Positions 24,591 through 38,370 of a stretch of 64,000 bases of DNA are shown in pieces (the stretch's first letter is position 1; each line of letters begins with the position of its first letter). The stretch is from positions 62,001 to 126,000 of the forward strand of contig JAGFNK010000098.1 of assembly GCA_025769875.1 (NCBI GenBank). The letters are read 5' to 3'. The notes below the pieces were generated by a model that saw nothing but the letters and a program-made list of their open reading frames with translations, had not been told where the DNA came from and searched no databases. Position numbers and translations under genes: made by a program. Source of the DNA: Russula earlei. Taxonomy: Eukaryota; Basidiomycota; Agaricomycetes; Russulales; Russulaceae.

Positions 24591-27500
24591 TCAGTGAACC
24601 CTCTTCTGGCGATTGGCGCCACTGATCGTCTTCAGAATGGCTTCCCTAGCGGCGTCGAGCGACGATATGGGTCCTACATCGGCGTCGTAAGGTCAGAAAG
24701 TTTTTGCTGTGCTGCGAAAAAGGAATAGACAAAACGAACCTGTGATGATGATGGTGTTATTCTCACGCCCGACAAGGATGTTGGCACCGGTCATGTCATG
24801 GAGACGTGCGATGTTGGAACCTTTGGCTCCAACGATGCGCGGGAAGCTGGAGCGATCGGGAAGCGTGAGGAATCCAACGTGGGTCGCCGCCTTTGCCTTC
24901 ACGATCGCTTCCGTCAATGCCGCTTTAGCCTTGTCGATGCTCGCCTGGTCACGAGCCTTCAGATTCCACGTCGACTCGCCCTCCTCCGCGTCGGCGTAAT
25001 TCTCGACGATCTGCCAATGAGCCCCGGTGACTGTATCATCGACATCGTCGACGCGCGCCATCGGCGTAGAAGAGCTCAAGGGATGAGAGGGCAGCGAAGG
25101 TCGAGTAGGCTGAGCGGAAGGATCGGCGTCCACGCCAAGATGACGAAGAGTGCGAAATATCGCGCCTTGGGACGTTACAGCATCGTGATACTTCAGGGGG
25201 ACTGTAAAGGTGTCTGACACACTCTCCGGCGGGGTGTTATTGGCAGCCTGCAACTACGGTGTGGTGAGTACGGTCATGGATACAATTTGGTCGCGTCAAC
25301 GAGACAACGGACCTTCAGTTTCTCAATCGCCTGTTCGACTGACGCTCGAGCCCCCGATAGCTTAACCAAGTCCTCAGGTGGAACGTCGCACAGCGCCTCG
25401 GCGTTTTCAGGTTCACCAGCGTGTTTGTACGAGTTTGAACCGGGGTACTGCACCTGAACATGATACTCATTCTGGAAACTGGTCAAGTTGCGGCCACCGC
25501 GACCTATGAGGGATTTATGGGCTGCAGAGGGAATTTGAACGCCGAGTACGACGCGGTCGCGCATATCCGCTGCGGCTTTCTCGAGCTCAGCCTTCAGCTT
25601 ATTGACGAGCGTGGTTTCACCGCGCAGGCGGACTTCGTCCCTCGGCTCCTCGCCAGGTCGCGGGCTACACGTTCATCGTCAGCGATGACAAAAAATAAGA
25701 GGAAATGCGAGTGCGCACAATCGAACAAGTCCAGCTTGAGCCTTCGGGTCTGTCGGCCCACCGCAGCGAACGATGAGGCTTCGCACGCCTTGGCCACCAG
25801 CACCGATAAGAGTCTTGTGGAATTTGTTTTCAATGGTCAAGACCTCTGTCGTCTCCTCGCCAACTTGATCTACAATGGACTGAATGGCAGCCTTAGCGGC
25901 TGAGATGGCTTTCTTAGTCCCGCGGCAAGTGATAGTTGCCCCACTTCCGTCATCGGCCTTGTCAAGATCAATTGCGGCATCCGTGTCTTCCTTGATTTGT
26001 TTGAAAGTGGCCCCGCTTCTACCAAGGATGCGTGGGATTGCACGAACGGGAACAGTGAACTTGACAATAATGTTGGACTCCTTTTCGAAATCGGCGGCTT
26101 CGAGCAACTCGGATTTCGCGCCAGCAACACCCTTCTTTCCACCTTTGATAAAGACTTCGTCTGGCTTGAGATGCTCGCGCGACCGGCCCTCTGCGTTCTC
26201 ACTCGACCCGCGCGGGAATATGATCTTGACATTGTACTTCTCTTCGAGGCGGATAACGTATTTTCCGTTCTGACCAATCAAACCAGAATGATATTGAGCA
26301 GGGATGCTCAAAATTTCTGATGTTTCATCTGCCTGCACAAATAGACAATCAACAAGAATCCTCGTTGACAAAAGAGACATATGTACCAGACGTTCTACTT
26401 GAGAAATAATGCGGCGTTTGGCTTCCTCAACATTTTCCTTGCGACCGACGATCTAGCTCAATAATTTTAGTTCTTTTTCGGGCGGCTAGTATGTTCTTGC
26501 GCACCGTGATCTTCGACTTCTGAACAGCTCCTCTTCTCTTCTTGCCAGCATCCTTGATGTCGTCACCGTCATCTGAGAAGTCGATTTTGACACCAAGTGA
26601 CTCGCGGAGTTTGTTAACGCCTGAACCCTGAGAGCCGACGACGCGTCCCACATATTCACGATCGATCTCAAATTCAACCGACTTTGCATAATACGCATGA
26701 GATCAAAGCCACTGAAGTGTTGTTGAAACATACGTGGCTTGAAAGGATAAGATCATTCTTGGCGTCCTCGACAATTTTCAAAATGTCTCTGACCGCACGC
26801 TCAACTTCAGCGCTGGCACCGCGGACTAGAATGACATCTTCTGTAGACGGCTCATTTGCCTCTGCACCGACCTTGATGCTTAGAGCTTTCTCTTCGCCAA
26901 TAATCCTAGACAATTCATCAGCACCGATGCATGAGACAACAGACCAAAGCACTCACGCATTGAGAGTAGTACCACCTTTACCTATGACAGCTTTATGCCA
27001 TTTCTTTTCGACGGCAACGACCTGGCTCTTGACATCCGATGCATCCTTAGCCCACTTGATCAGTTCCTTCTCCGCTTCCTCTACATTCTTGGTCTTCTCC
27101 ACAGGAGACGGAGAGGCGGATGGCGAGGTCGGATCGTACACCAGTAAAACCGAGGACTGCTCCTCTGATTCCGGAGGGAAGAAAAACAAGATATTATGTG
27201 ACTCATGAAGCTGCCTGATCCTGTAATGGAAGAAACGGATCAGATCAGGACGATGAGGAGAAGCATAGCGACTACTTCTTGGCATGCTTCCCCTGAACGA
27301 CTTTATGCACCAGCCAGTCAACCGGAACCTCTTTCGTAGCGCCATTGAGCTTGCCCATCAACTCGGAAACCTGGCGTACGGCTGCGTCCACAAGGGCTTT
27401 TTCACCAACCAGATCCACATTCAATACGGATGCCTTGGATCTTGCCGCTGGTTCCGGGATGAAGACCAAAACACCGGGGTTCGCGGTCGCGAGCGTGCGT

Positions 27501-28910
27501 GAATAGCCGGTGTAGTGGATGTAGGTCAGCAGCTGACGTGAGACCGCAATCGGACCAGGGAGGGGAAATTCATGAATGTACTGAGAATTGGCTCTGGACA
27601 TAACTGCCGCGACACCAGTGCCCAAATCTTCTGCCTTACCCCATACGATGATCTCCTCGCTTGCATCCTCAGTCGGAGGGACAGTGACTACGCATTTACC
27701 GGAAGCTAGGATCTCACTAACGGCATTGCCAACAAGGAGCCTATGTTGACGTTTCGGGAGCGGGATCTTGACCGAGGTCAAAGATGCCGAGACGGCCAAT
27801 ATGGTACTCTTGACAGCCTCAATGACTCGAAGGACGGCTTCTCGGTCTCCAGAAACTGTCACTTCGCGGTCAGCACTCTTAAGCAAAAGCTCGACGACAC
27901 CACCCTCGGCAGCTTCCAAGAACGCGGCATAGCGTGCCTTTACGAATGGAACGATATGCAGGGGGATGTCGCGGACACGTTGCGTAGCTCGAGCCCGCTT
28001 CGAAGCAATAATTTGCTTAATGAGATCATGGGCTTCAACTGCGAGTGGCTGGGGACCAGTGACTGTAATCGGGACCGTTGGCTCATCGTCGTCATCGGTA
28101 GGGACAGGTGACGTCGCCCCCGAAGTATGAGGTGAGCCGCCATTCGTGACGCCGTTGCCGCTGGGGAGTACCAAGGTGTCCCGGCGCGGGATATCAATTT
28201 TGACGGATGTCTGATCGCGAATTTGTTTGAGAGTAGCGCCTGGTCGTAAAGGTCAGAGAACCGTCGCTAGAGATGGGTGCTCGTGTTCTTGCCTTTGGAA
28301 CCGATAATAGAGGAAATCGTGGAGGCAGGGGCATTGACGACGATCGAAACCTGGGTACGAGCGGTCACGGAGGTGACACTGACGAGCGAGAGACGGCTTA
28401 CGACAGGGCTAAGAGACGCTAACAGACTACGCTTGGCTTTATCGAGTTCTTTCCGAGAATCAGCCTTGAGATGAAATGTCGTCTGGCGAGTCTTCTGGTT
28501 GGTGGAAGCTTCGATCTTGATCTTGTGGTTTACCATAACTTGCTTCATGACCTCACCGAGGGTGATGAGCTTGCCATCTTTGCCTGCAGAAGAAAGGTCG
28601 ATAGCAGACAAGGTAAAAGACTCGGTTGCCTGAGAGGAGTGCGCTGCGAGACGAGGGCCAACGTGTGCTCCCCAAGCCGGGGCGACGGTCTTGGTGACGT
28701 TAACCGGCGAAGGAGCAAGCGATGGAAATGCCTCATCAGAGTCGGTATCGAGGGAGGCAAGGTTCGGTGGCCTAGAGACTGGGGCAGAAACGACCTCGGA
28801 CGGGAAAGGGTCCGGGGCTCCTTCAAGATGGTGCAGTCTCTGGGATGTTCGGTGAGTATATAGTCGACGGAGGAGAGGAACGAGAATACCGTGAGCGCAG
28901 CAGCGTCCAT
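24591..28910 (-). CDS. Scp160/vigilin-like multi-KH RNA-binding protein
   Basis: Eleven minus-strand exons: 28910-28890, 28839-28293, 28239-27276, 27220-26957, 26905-26734, 26681-26505, 26452-26387, 26332-25719, 25664-25313, 25253-24740 and 24673-24591. They encode 1257 aa, close to yeast Scp160 (1222). KH domains are strung through the whole length. Eight GxxG nucleic-acid-binding loops can be read: GSKG, GKGG, GSQG, GQNG, GRSG, GAGG, GRGG and GAKG. Other KH units lack the loop, as is usual in vigilins. The family binds mRNAs on ER-associated polysomes and affects translation and chromosome ploidy control. Intron 2 (28292-28240) uses a GC donor (AAAG/GCAAGA) with an AG acceptor, and the second KH domain reads through only with this junction. 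Confidence 0.92.
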
Positions 28911-29249
28911 GAAGGGGAGCACGGGTGTCCGTTGACGGGAAAACCTTTTGACGGGAAAAAAACCGGATAGGACTAGAGGCTGCACGCAGACCCAGTCCAA
29001 GCTTGGAAATTAATTGAGGTAGAGGAAAAGAAAGACCTGTTCGTTTGCTCGGCTAATGCGCTGTGTCGTGTCGTGGCTGGGCTGGCGAGACCGTGTGAGT
29101 ATATTTCTATGCAGGGTAAATTAATGTGATCGCATCACGCGCCCACGGCTCCGCTAAAGAAAGGCAGGCGGAGGTTGTGCGACCGACACGACACGACACG
29201 ACACGACACGACCACGGATGCATCATAACCCCAACCTTCTGTTTCCCTA
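28911..29249. promoter_or_regulatory. shared bidirectional promoter of the vigilin and ERO1 genes
   Basis: Only 339 bp separate the two start codons, which face away from each other, so the genes must share regulatory DNA. Two CCACGG sites (near 29152 and 29212) resemble the CCACG half of ER-stress elements, but no paired CCAAT was found at the right spacing. The regulatory reading is an inference. Confidence 0.45.
29183..29211. repeat. ACACG pentamer microsatellite
   Basis: Five tandem CGACA/ACACG units within about 40 bp of the ERO1 start codon, in the shared promoter. Confidence 0.85.
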
Positions 29250-31365
29250 ATGCGTCCTCTACTGCATCTTCACGCACTGTTCCTCCTCTTCGGGTCGTTG
29301 GCCACTTGCGCACGCGCGTCAGATGCATCATTCCTCTCCGACACCTTAGTCCGGAAAGATCAACTCCAGCATGTGCTAGAGCATGAACCTGCAAAGAGGG
29401 CATCTTGTGACAAGGTGGTAGTGTTTGTCTCTTTGGCGGCCATCTTTCTGAGCATCATGACAACAGCTCACCGGTCCCATCGAGACCACTCTCTGCGACT
29501 ACGAGACTATTGAGAGCGTGAACAACGTACTTTATGACCAAGTTCATGAGCTTGTTCAAACGCCATTCTTCAAGTACTTTCGGGTACGCATCAACTCTCT
29601 ATCCGTGCGCTGGATTGACTTGTAACCCCAAATAGGTGGATCTTTATCGAGAATGCCCATTTTGGGAAGAAAATGTGTTTTGCATGAACAGAGATTGTTC
29701 AATCATAACCGTTGACGAGGTACGCACGTCCTTCAATATCACCCGCGCTCTCCAACGTGTGGGCAGAGCGAAATACCCGAACAATGGAGGGCTGGCACGC
29801 TTAGTAAATTAGAACGCAGGGAGGATGTCGTGAGTTGATTCAGCTTGTTAGCCATGCGTGCGTTGATGCAGCATAGAGAGTGGACCTCCCTGGCTGTTAC
29901 TATCGCGACTCAGATTTCTGTTTCCTGGATGATATGACGGGTGCGTTTACCCTCCCATCGCATAATCCTCAGCTTCATTGCCATTAGAGGGTGATTATGT
30001 TGACCTCTCGTTAAATCCCGAACGCTTCACCGGCTATGTCGGTCCTTCTACCCATCGTGTCTGGAGAGCAATATACGAGGAGAATTGCTTTGGGGAATCT
30101 GAGAGCTCATTAAGCAAGATGTCGAGGTCTGGTGTAGTCCTTCCAGATACCATGGCTGAGGTTTTATACATGGACGGTGACATCCCTCAAGAACATTGTC
30201 TGGAGAAGAAGGTGTACTACAAAGTCATTTCAGGTGCGTACGTCTATGATTACTTTGATAAATACTCTCATGAATTCACCTTGAAGGGCTTCATGCATCG
30301 ATTTCAACACATATCTGTCACGAGCACCTAGATCAGACAACCGGCGAATGGGTATTTCTCATTGCTTGCGCTCAGACCTAATGTTCACGACCTGGCAGGG
30401 TCCCGATCTACAGTGCTACGTAACTAGGATAGCGTCACATCCTGAACGACTTCAGTATATCTACTTCAACACCGTCCTTCTTCTACGAGCTGTGGCGCGT
30501 CTGGGACCATACCTGTCTGCTTATGACTACTGTGCTTCGGGGACCCATGACGACGATGAGATCACGTACAGTCGTTTGGAAAAGGTTCTCGAAATTGCCA
30601 GGATCGCTGGCAAGTTCGATGAGACTGCTCTTTTCACGGGTGAGAATGCCAACGTATGTGGACATCCTGGCAGATCATTTCCTGGTCTCACCTGACGTGC
30701 TTCACGCAGGTCCTGAAAGAAGAGTTTAAGCAGCACTTTAGAAATGTTACTCGGATCATGGACTGTGTCGGATGCGACAAGTGTAGACTTTGGGGGAAAA
30801 TCCAGACCACCGGCCTTGGTACCGCCCTGAAGGTACTTTTTGAGCTTGATGAGAAGAATTTGGAGTATGGATCTCTCTCATTTCAATCCTCGGGCTTACG
30901 TTCACTCGTCCGGATTCCAGCCCACGATTGAATGCCAATCTTCTGCAGCGTTCAGAGGTGGTTGCGTTAATTAACACGCTGCACAGATTCTCGGAAAGCT
31001 TGCACGCAGTAGATGTTTTCCGAAGACTATGGCGCGAGTCAAATGCGGAGGAATCCGCGAAGCTTATTCGAGAGGCTGAGAAGGCGATCCATACGCCTGT
31101 AAGTTACTATGGCTATAAGTTTGCCCTGATTTTGACATCATCCTAGCTACCCCGGCCATCCCGACCTGTCAGTTCAAGCGCCCGATTAGCTACCGGTTTT
31201 GTCGAAATGATGAAACAACGAGCGGTGCTTTGGATGCGCGCCTGCAAGGAGGGTACGATCGATTGCATTGATGCGGTCAGAGAGGTTCTACGACGCGTCG
31301 TGGCAAACGTTGCCTCGATGGGCAGTTTGTCCGGTAGAGAACAGGGACCGAGGGAAGAGTTGTAG
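29250..31365 (+). CDS. ERO1: Ero1, ER thiol oxidase
   Basis: Eleven exons: 29250-29414, 29467-29583, 29636-29719, 29767-29829, 29877-29940, 29988-30233, 30287-30351, 30399-30653, 30710-30864, 30921-31098 and 31147-31365. They encode 536 aa. A cleavable signal peptide (residues 1-23) directs it to the ER lumen. The shuttle disulfide motif C-x4-C is present as CMNRDC after CPFWEENVF. The FAD-proximal active site is the triple cysteine CVGCDKC followed by RLWGK. Ero1 passes electrons from protein disulfide isomerase through FAD to oxygen, driving disulfide formation in secreted proteins. Length and motif spacing match fungal Ero1. The C-terminal exon after LPRPSR is less conserved. The gene is complete and in frame throughout. 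Confidence 0.93.
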
Positions 31366-31762
31366 AGCTGTGTAACTCGAACCGATGCAGCTGCGGCCAA
31401 ATTGGTATAGTAACGTGGACCTGTCCACAATTAGATGCGTTGTTCAATTCTTGGAAACCCCTGTTGTGCGACAGCAGGGGGAGATGGTTCTTTGTCAGGT
31501 CTGTGGAGGCGTACTTGCGCCATCCAGAGGAGCAGTCAGTCCCAGCTACCGAGCCAGCCATTCGAGATAAGATACGGTGACGTGGCTTTGAAGCTGACCC
31601 ACGTCGTCAGCAGCGCCGACGGTACCTGCTGCGCGCCGCTTAGTTACCATTGTTGCTGCCGTAAGAGTAATAAATTTGTGTACAGGATGGGCTACAATCC
31701 CATCTCAAAGTGTCGTCGACGCTGAATCCCCTTCCCTCCAACGTCGTCGCTGAACGATAATC

Positions 31763-33852
31763 ATGATCCTCAACGAGGAAGACGCCTCACAACGTCCAAA
31801 ACTCCGGGGGGACCCCTCCGTCGGCCCCACGAACAGGGCGCCTCCCCCGACGACGGACCGCCCAGCTTCGAGCTCCTTCCCGCGTCCCCCAAGCCCCAAC
31901 CCCACTTTGCCAGACTATGACACGTCAGAGGCGCAGCAGATGTCGAACCATAAGCGGTCGAGCATCTGGAGATTCTGGCGCACCCGCGCGGGCAAGATGG
32001 TCACGTACGCCCTCGTGATCTACACCCTCGTCCTCGTCCTCGTCGGCGTGCCCGCTTTCATGATGGTGAGCTTTTCCCATCATGTCGAGAACAAACACAC
32101 ACGCCCTTACCTCTCGTTGTCCCCCCCCCCACCCGGCACCGCACCGCTTTACTTTTTACCCGCACACCACAGCGGCCGAGAAGAGGCCACAAGTTCAGAT
32201 GGGACGATCTGTACCTCGACAATGTGGCGCTGCGCGACGCGCCCCCTCCTCCTCCGCCGGCGGGCCATCAGGTGGGCATGTCCCCTCAGAATCCCGGCGA
32301 AGCTCTGCTCTCGTGCAACACTTGGGCCGAATCGGACGCTGCCGTTCCGGGAGGAGGAGAAGGAGGACGAGGAGGAGGACCCGCCACGACGGTGGCCGGC
32401 AGGGCCGTGTACGCTTCCTTTCGTTCCGACGCCGCGCCTCCCCTCTGAGCGACGGCCAGACGGTGCTGATGCTGTCCTCGGTTCCGCTCTTAGGATGCGT
32501 CTTTCGTTCCCCCTGGTCGAGGGGATCGGTCTACGGTTGAACACCAGCTCGCCGCAAGGGCTCCGGGGCTACGTCAACGGCACCCTCACGGTCATGATGA
32601 ACCCGGACCAAACGGAGAGCGGCACGGCCCTGCTGGCCAGCGCGCGATACTCGAACTTCAACCTCTTCAAGGCGAGCTCTCTGTGCCTCTCGCACGTTGG
32701 CAATCACACGGCGATCACGATACAGGTTTGCGTGGCTCCTGTTCGTCGCGGCGTCTTCGAGGCTGATGATCGCTGCACCATTCATCAGATACCGGAGAGG
32801 GCGAAGAATTCGTCGGACGTCATCGAAATGGACCTGCAATTGCTCTTGCCTCGAACGCCCACGCCGATCGGCATCAAATCGTTTGTTACCAGTCTGCCCA
32901 TGTTCGAGCAGGTGTTGGGTGCACTTCCCCAAGTCTTTTTTCGAGAAGCTTCAACTTGCGGATTCCGGTTCATCGATCACAGTCGGAGTACGTAACCCCT
33001 GCGTTCGTTGCACGGGTTGTACGAACCCTTACTCGTGCCTCCCTAGTCCGTTTCCGCGGAATCGATATTGGTTCAGACTTCGGGTGCTCAGATCTCAGGC
33101 AATTTCAGCGCCACCAGAAAGCTCTACTTGGACACCATCAATGGGTAGGCGAAGCTCCACCTCCACCTGGCTTCCGAATGACCCGACCCTTCCAGCGCCG
33201 TGTTCGCAAATGTGTCGCTGCACAATAGCAAGAAGCAGCGGAAGCCTACCAGGCTTTCGATAGAAACAGGGAACGGGTACCGTAGCACCTGCCCGAGGTG
33301 GCGAGCTTTCGACGGGCTCACTCAGTTTTTCTCAGGCCCATCGTCGCTAACGTCACGCTCGATGTGGACGAGCGCCTCTACTTCACCGCGCCAAAGTGCC
33401 GAAATTTTGCGGCAAAGTTCAAGACCTTCAACGCGCCAATGGACGTCTCCATAGCACACGCCAAAGGATCACAGCCGGGGCGCATCTCGCTGCTCGCAGA
33501 CAACGCGCAAGGCCCGATCGATGTCTCCCTCGATGCGCTGTACACAGGGACGTTCGACGTGCGGACCAAGCAGGCGGCAGCGCAGGTGCTGGAGAGCATT
33601 GCCGTCCCTGGCGAGGGGGGAACGGTCCATGGCAACGATTTTGACGACGGCGATGACGACGGCGAGAAACACGAGGTGCACTTTGCCCACGTCTCAAACG
33701 AGCTGGTGCGCGGCTGGGTCGGGGACAGTCGAACACCGGAACAGTTCGACAGTCGCACGCTCGGCCGCGTCGAGCTTTCCAACTCGCTGAGCCCTAGCCG
33801 GCTGCACTTGGAGCGGTTGAGACCGTCAACAACGGTACGGCGGCGGCGGTAG
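31763..33852 (+). CDS. single-pass surface protein with repeated beta-strand ectodomain; two apparent +1 frameshifts
   Basis: Exons: 31763-32065, 32173 to about 32987 (with breaks), 33047-33144, 33196-33276 and 33336-33852. The N-terminus is Pro/Ser-rich and cytosolic. One transmembrane helix (about residues 72-101) follows KRSSIWRFWRTR. The outside part starts HKFRWDDLYLDNVALRDA and continues as repeated beta-strand units (SGAQISGNFSATRKLYLDTINGAVFANVSL) of the type found in DUF4097-like adhesin domains. This is a widespread basidiomycete membrane-protein family of unknown role. Reading is continuous only if the frame shifts near 32440 (a CCCC run, or a 37-nt intron at about 32421-32457) and at the six-T run 32936-32941. 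Either the assembly has homopolymer errors or the gene is damaged. Confidence 0.7.
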
Positions 33853-35351
33853 AGCGGTGCTTTTCTCTCTTGAGGGACACGTGTACGATTATGACGGCAC
33901 GGCTCGTCCTGGCCAGCATTTGTTATATCTGCTTATCATCTGGGTAGTTTAACCTGTGCCCGTTAGTATACCTTCTGCGGGCCATATTTGTATTGGGTAA
34001 TACGAGTCAACATATTACGAATGTACACATTCTTCTTTGACCCTGAGAGGTGTGAGGGTTCCTGAAAGGGACATAAGGGGGCGAGGATGCGGAATTGGGG
34101 GGGTGCCCGCCTGTACTCACACGACTCTTTGGGGTTGCTGGACTGGTCTAGCTGTAGTTAGTCTAGAGCTGGAGGAATTTGTAAGAAGGGCTGGAAATGG
34201 GAAAGCTTTGCGGTGACAACTGCAAACCGAAGGGAGTGGGTCATGTGGTGGTAAAAGGAATGACATTAGGAAGGGTCGTGGGAGAGGAGAGATACGCCAT
34301 GGAGATGGAGGATGCCAGATGAGAGAACAGTTGACCTGGGACAGATGATCCCGCAAAAGAGAAACTAAGCCACAGGTAGCACGGAGTTGTCAAGTCGCAG
34401 CGGGGTCCGTCGCCAAACAAAGTCGAGACAGGGAGAGAAAGAAAGGACTCTCCTTTCCTGCACGCCAGTATAGGTAAAATCAGAGTTGCTTGACAGTTGG
34501 ACTAGCGTTGTGTATATGTCCATTAACCAACTTCAATGTTGAGACATCGGACCATGATGTGCGACGCCGTGTCTGCCGGGCTATCGATAGCGCTGGCTGG
34601 AATTTGCAGTAGACAGCGAGGCTGCAAAAGTTAAGTTATCGTCACAACATACAGACGCCCACCGAGATGCCGCGCTACAACTGAATGGGATATACGGACT
34701 GGGACAAAGTGGCCGGCACAACATTGACGATGGTTTGTCATGACATTGCGCCATCGACGTCCGTGTAATCACGGTCGGGGCCATCAAACTGAAATTAATG
34801 GTCCACCAAACACAGCTACAGCGGTACTTTTGCCGGCATGGCCGGGGTAAAGCGAGCGTAATACACAATCAACGTAAGCCACGAACCGAGCAGAGGGCAG
34901 CGGTAGGTTAGGGACCACGGCACGGTGACCCACCCCATTGTCTATCTACTCAGCTTCACCGTCGAGGCGGGGATGAAGATCTCCTTTGGTACCATCTATG
35001 TGGGCGGCGTGGTTGTCTGTCCGAGCTGGCAAAGGTTCATACATGGCTGGCCGGCGATATTTCCACGCGGTGGGGGAAAACTCGGGGGAGTCGTGCCATT
35101 GGTGGAGAGCGTAGGATTGTGGTGGTCAGGCAGGGAAATGGAGGGTTATTGGCCACTTGCTAGCGTTCGGTAACCTTAAGAGGCATATCTTTACACCACC
35201 TCCGCGGGAAAGTAACACGTCATGTCATGGCCAACCCAAAAACTTCGATCTGGCCGAGCACGCAATCGTCCACCATATTGTGCTCATCCTCCGATAAAAG
35301 CTGGTTCCCCTCTTTTCACATGACGTTCCCCCCCTCTTCGCTCTTATCCTC
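33853..35351. other. intergenic, no gene recognised
   Basis: 1.5 kb with scattered short frames on both strands and no recognisable product. The last 150 bp are pyrimidine-rich and probably hold the MET3 promoter. Confidence 0.4.
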
Positions 35352-37489
<2,138 letters not shown>

Positions 37490-38370
37490 TTGAATGCAAG
37501 CTCCAGCTTGACAGGGTTAGAAATAGAGGGCGGGGCCCCGTCTGGTGGACTATTATGGAGTTAATGGCCGCAGCGCAGTTGTTGCTGTAGTGTATTAGAT
37601 ATGCATACATTAGCAGTCGGGGGTTCAGACAATACCAACGGGACAATGTTGGGTAAAAGTCCTATTATTATCAGCATTAAGTCGTCCTTTGAGATCAGAT
37701 CAGATAGTCTCGCTACACAACAGACCGACAGAGCATGTCGTTGGCTTCTTGGTTCGTTCCTACTTCGCTTTGTGTGGAGTAGAATACTGCAGCATCTGTC
37801 TCTGCATCGCAGGTTATGCCATTATTCCATCTATTCCTATTCGACTCCTCTTCATTCATGCTTCTTCCAGGTGTGAAGAGCCGATGCAGGCACGAACGCG
37901 AGCGTGGCTGAGAAATGTGGTGCCCGACGACGACACTCCACTCTGGTAAGAAAAAAAGGTACGACTCTCATCCTTCACTTTTCAGTTAAAGGGCATCCTC
38001 GTCCATTTCGGCCTTTATCCGAATCCTGCGGACACCACCAGAAGAGTCCAAAGCTGGCTGCTATGTACTGGCAGACTGCGACGGATGCCCCACAGAGTCC
38101 GCACGCGGGCTCCTTCATGATGGCTGGCACCGAGACAATGTCTGGGGTCACTGCAAATGGGGAACACTACGGCGCAGGTTGGCACTCTTTCCCTGAGGGA
38201 AGACCGATGTCTCTGCCCTTATTTGGACATGATCCCATGTGGGGAAACCCCTCTCCGAGGCGGCGGCTATCTATATCAGCAGGGCCCTGCTGAGATGCAA
38301 CGCACACGCCTCATCCTGCAGGCGATTTTCTCCTCCCTTGCCCTGAGTCAATATCTACTCATTCAGGAAC
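37490..38370. other. intergenic and promoter of STAND gene 1
   Basis: Small open frames (for example 37904-38293 on the plus strand) have no recognisable product. The last roughly 140 bp (38230-38370) resemble the 55603-55734 segment in front of the second STAND gene, including GCGGCTATCT, GAGATGCA, ACACGCCTCA and TCTCCTCCCT blocks in the same order. They are therefore probably the shared proximal promoter and leader. Confidence 0.5.

Noticed and set aside
26486..28863. Plus-strand open frames opposite the vigilin gene
   Set aside because: They are antisense shadows. The minus strand gives a complete eleven-exon KH protein.
32421..32457. A 37-nt intron as the sole explanation for the break in the surface-protein gene
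   Set aside because: It closes the frame, but its donor is poor and the same gene has a second, homopolymer-type shift. It is kept only as an alternative to a +1 error.
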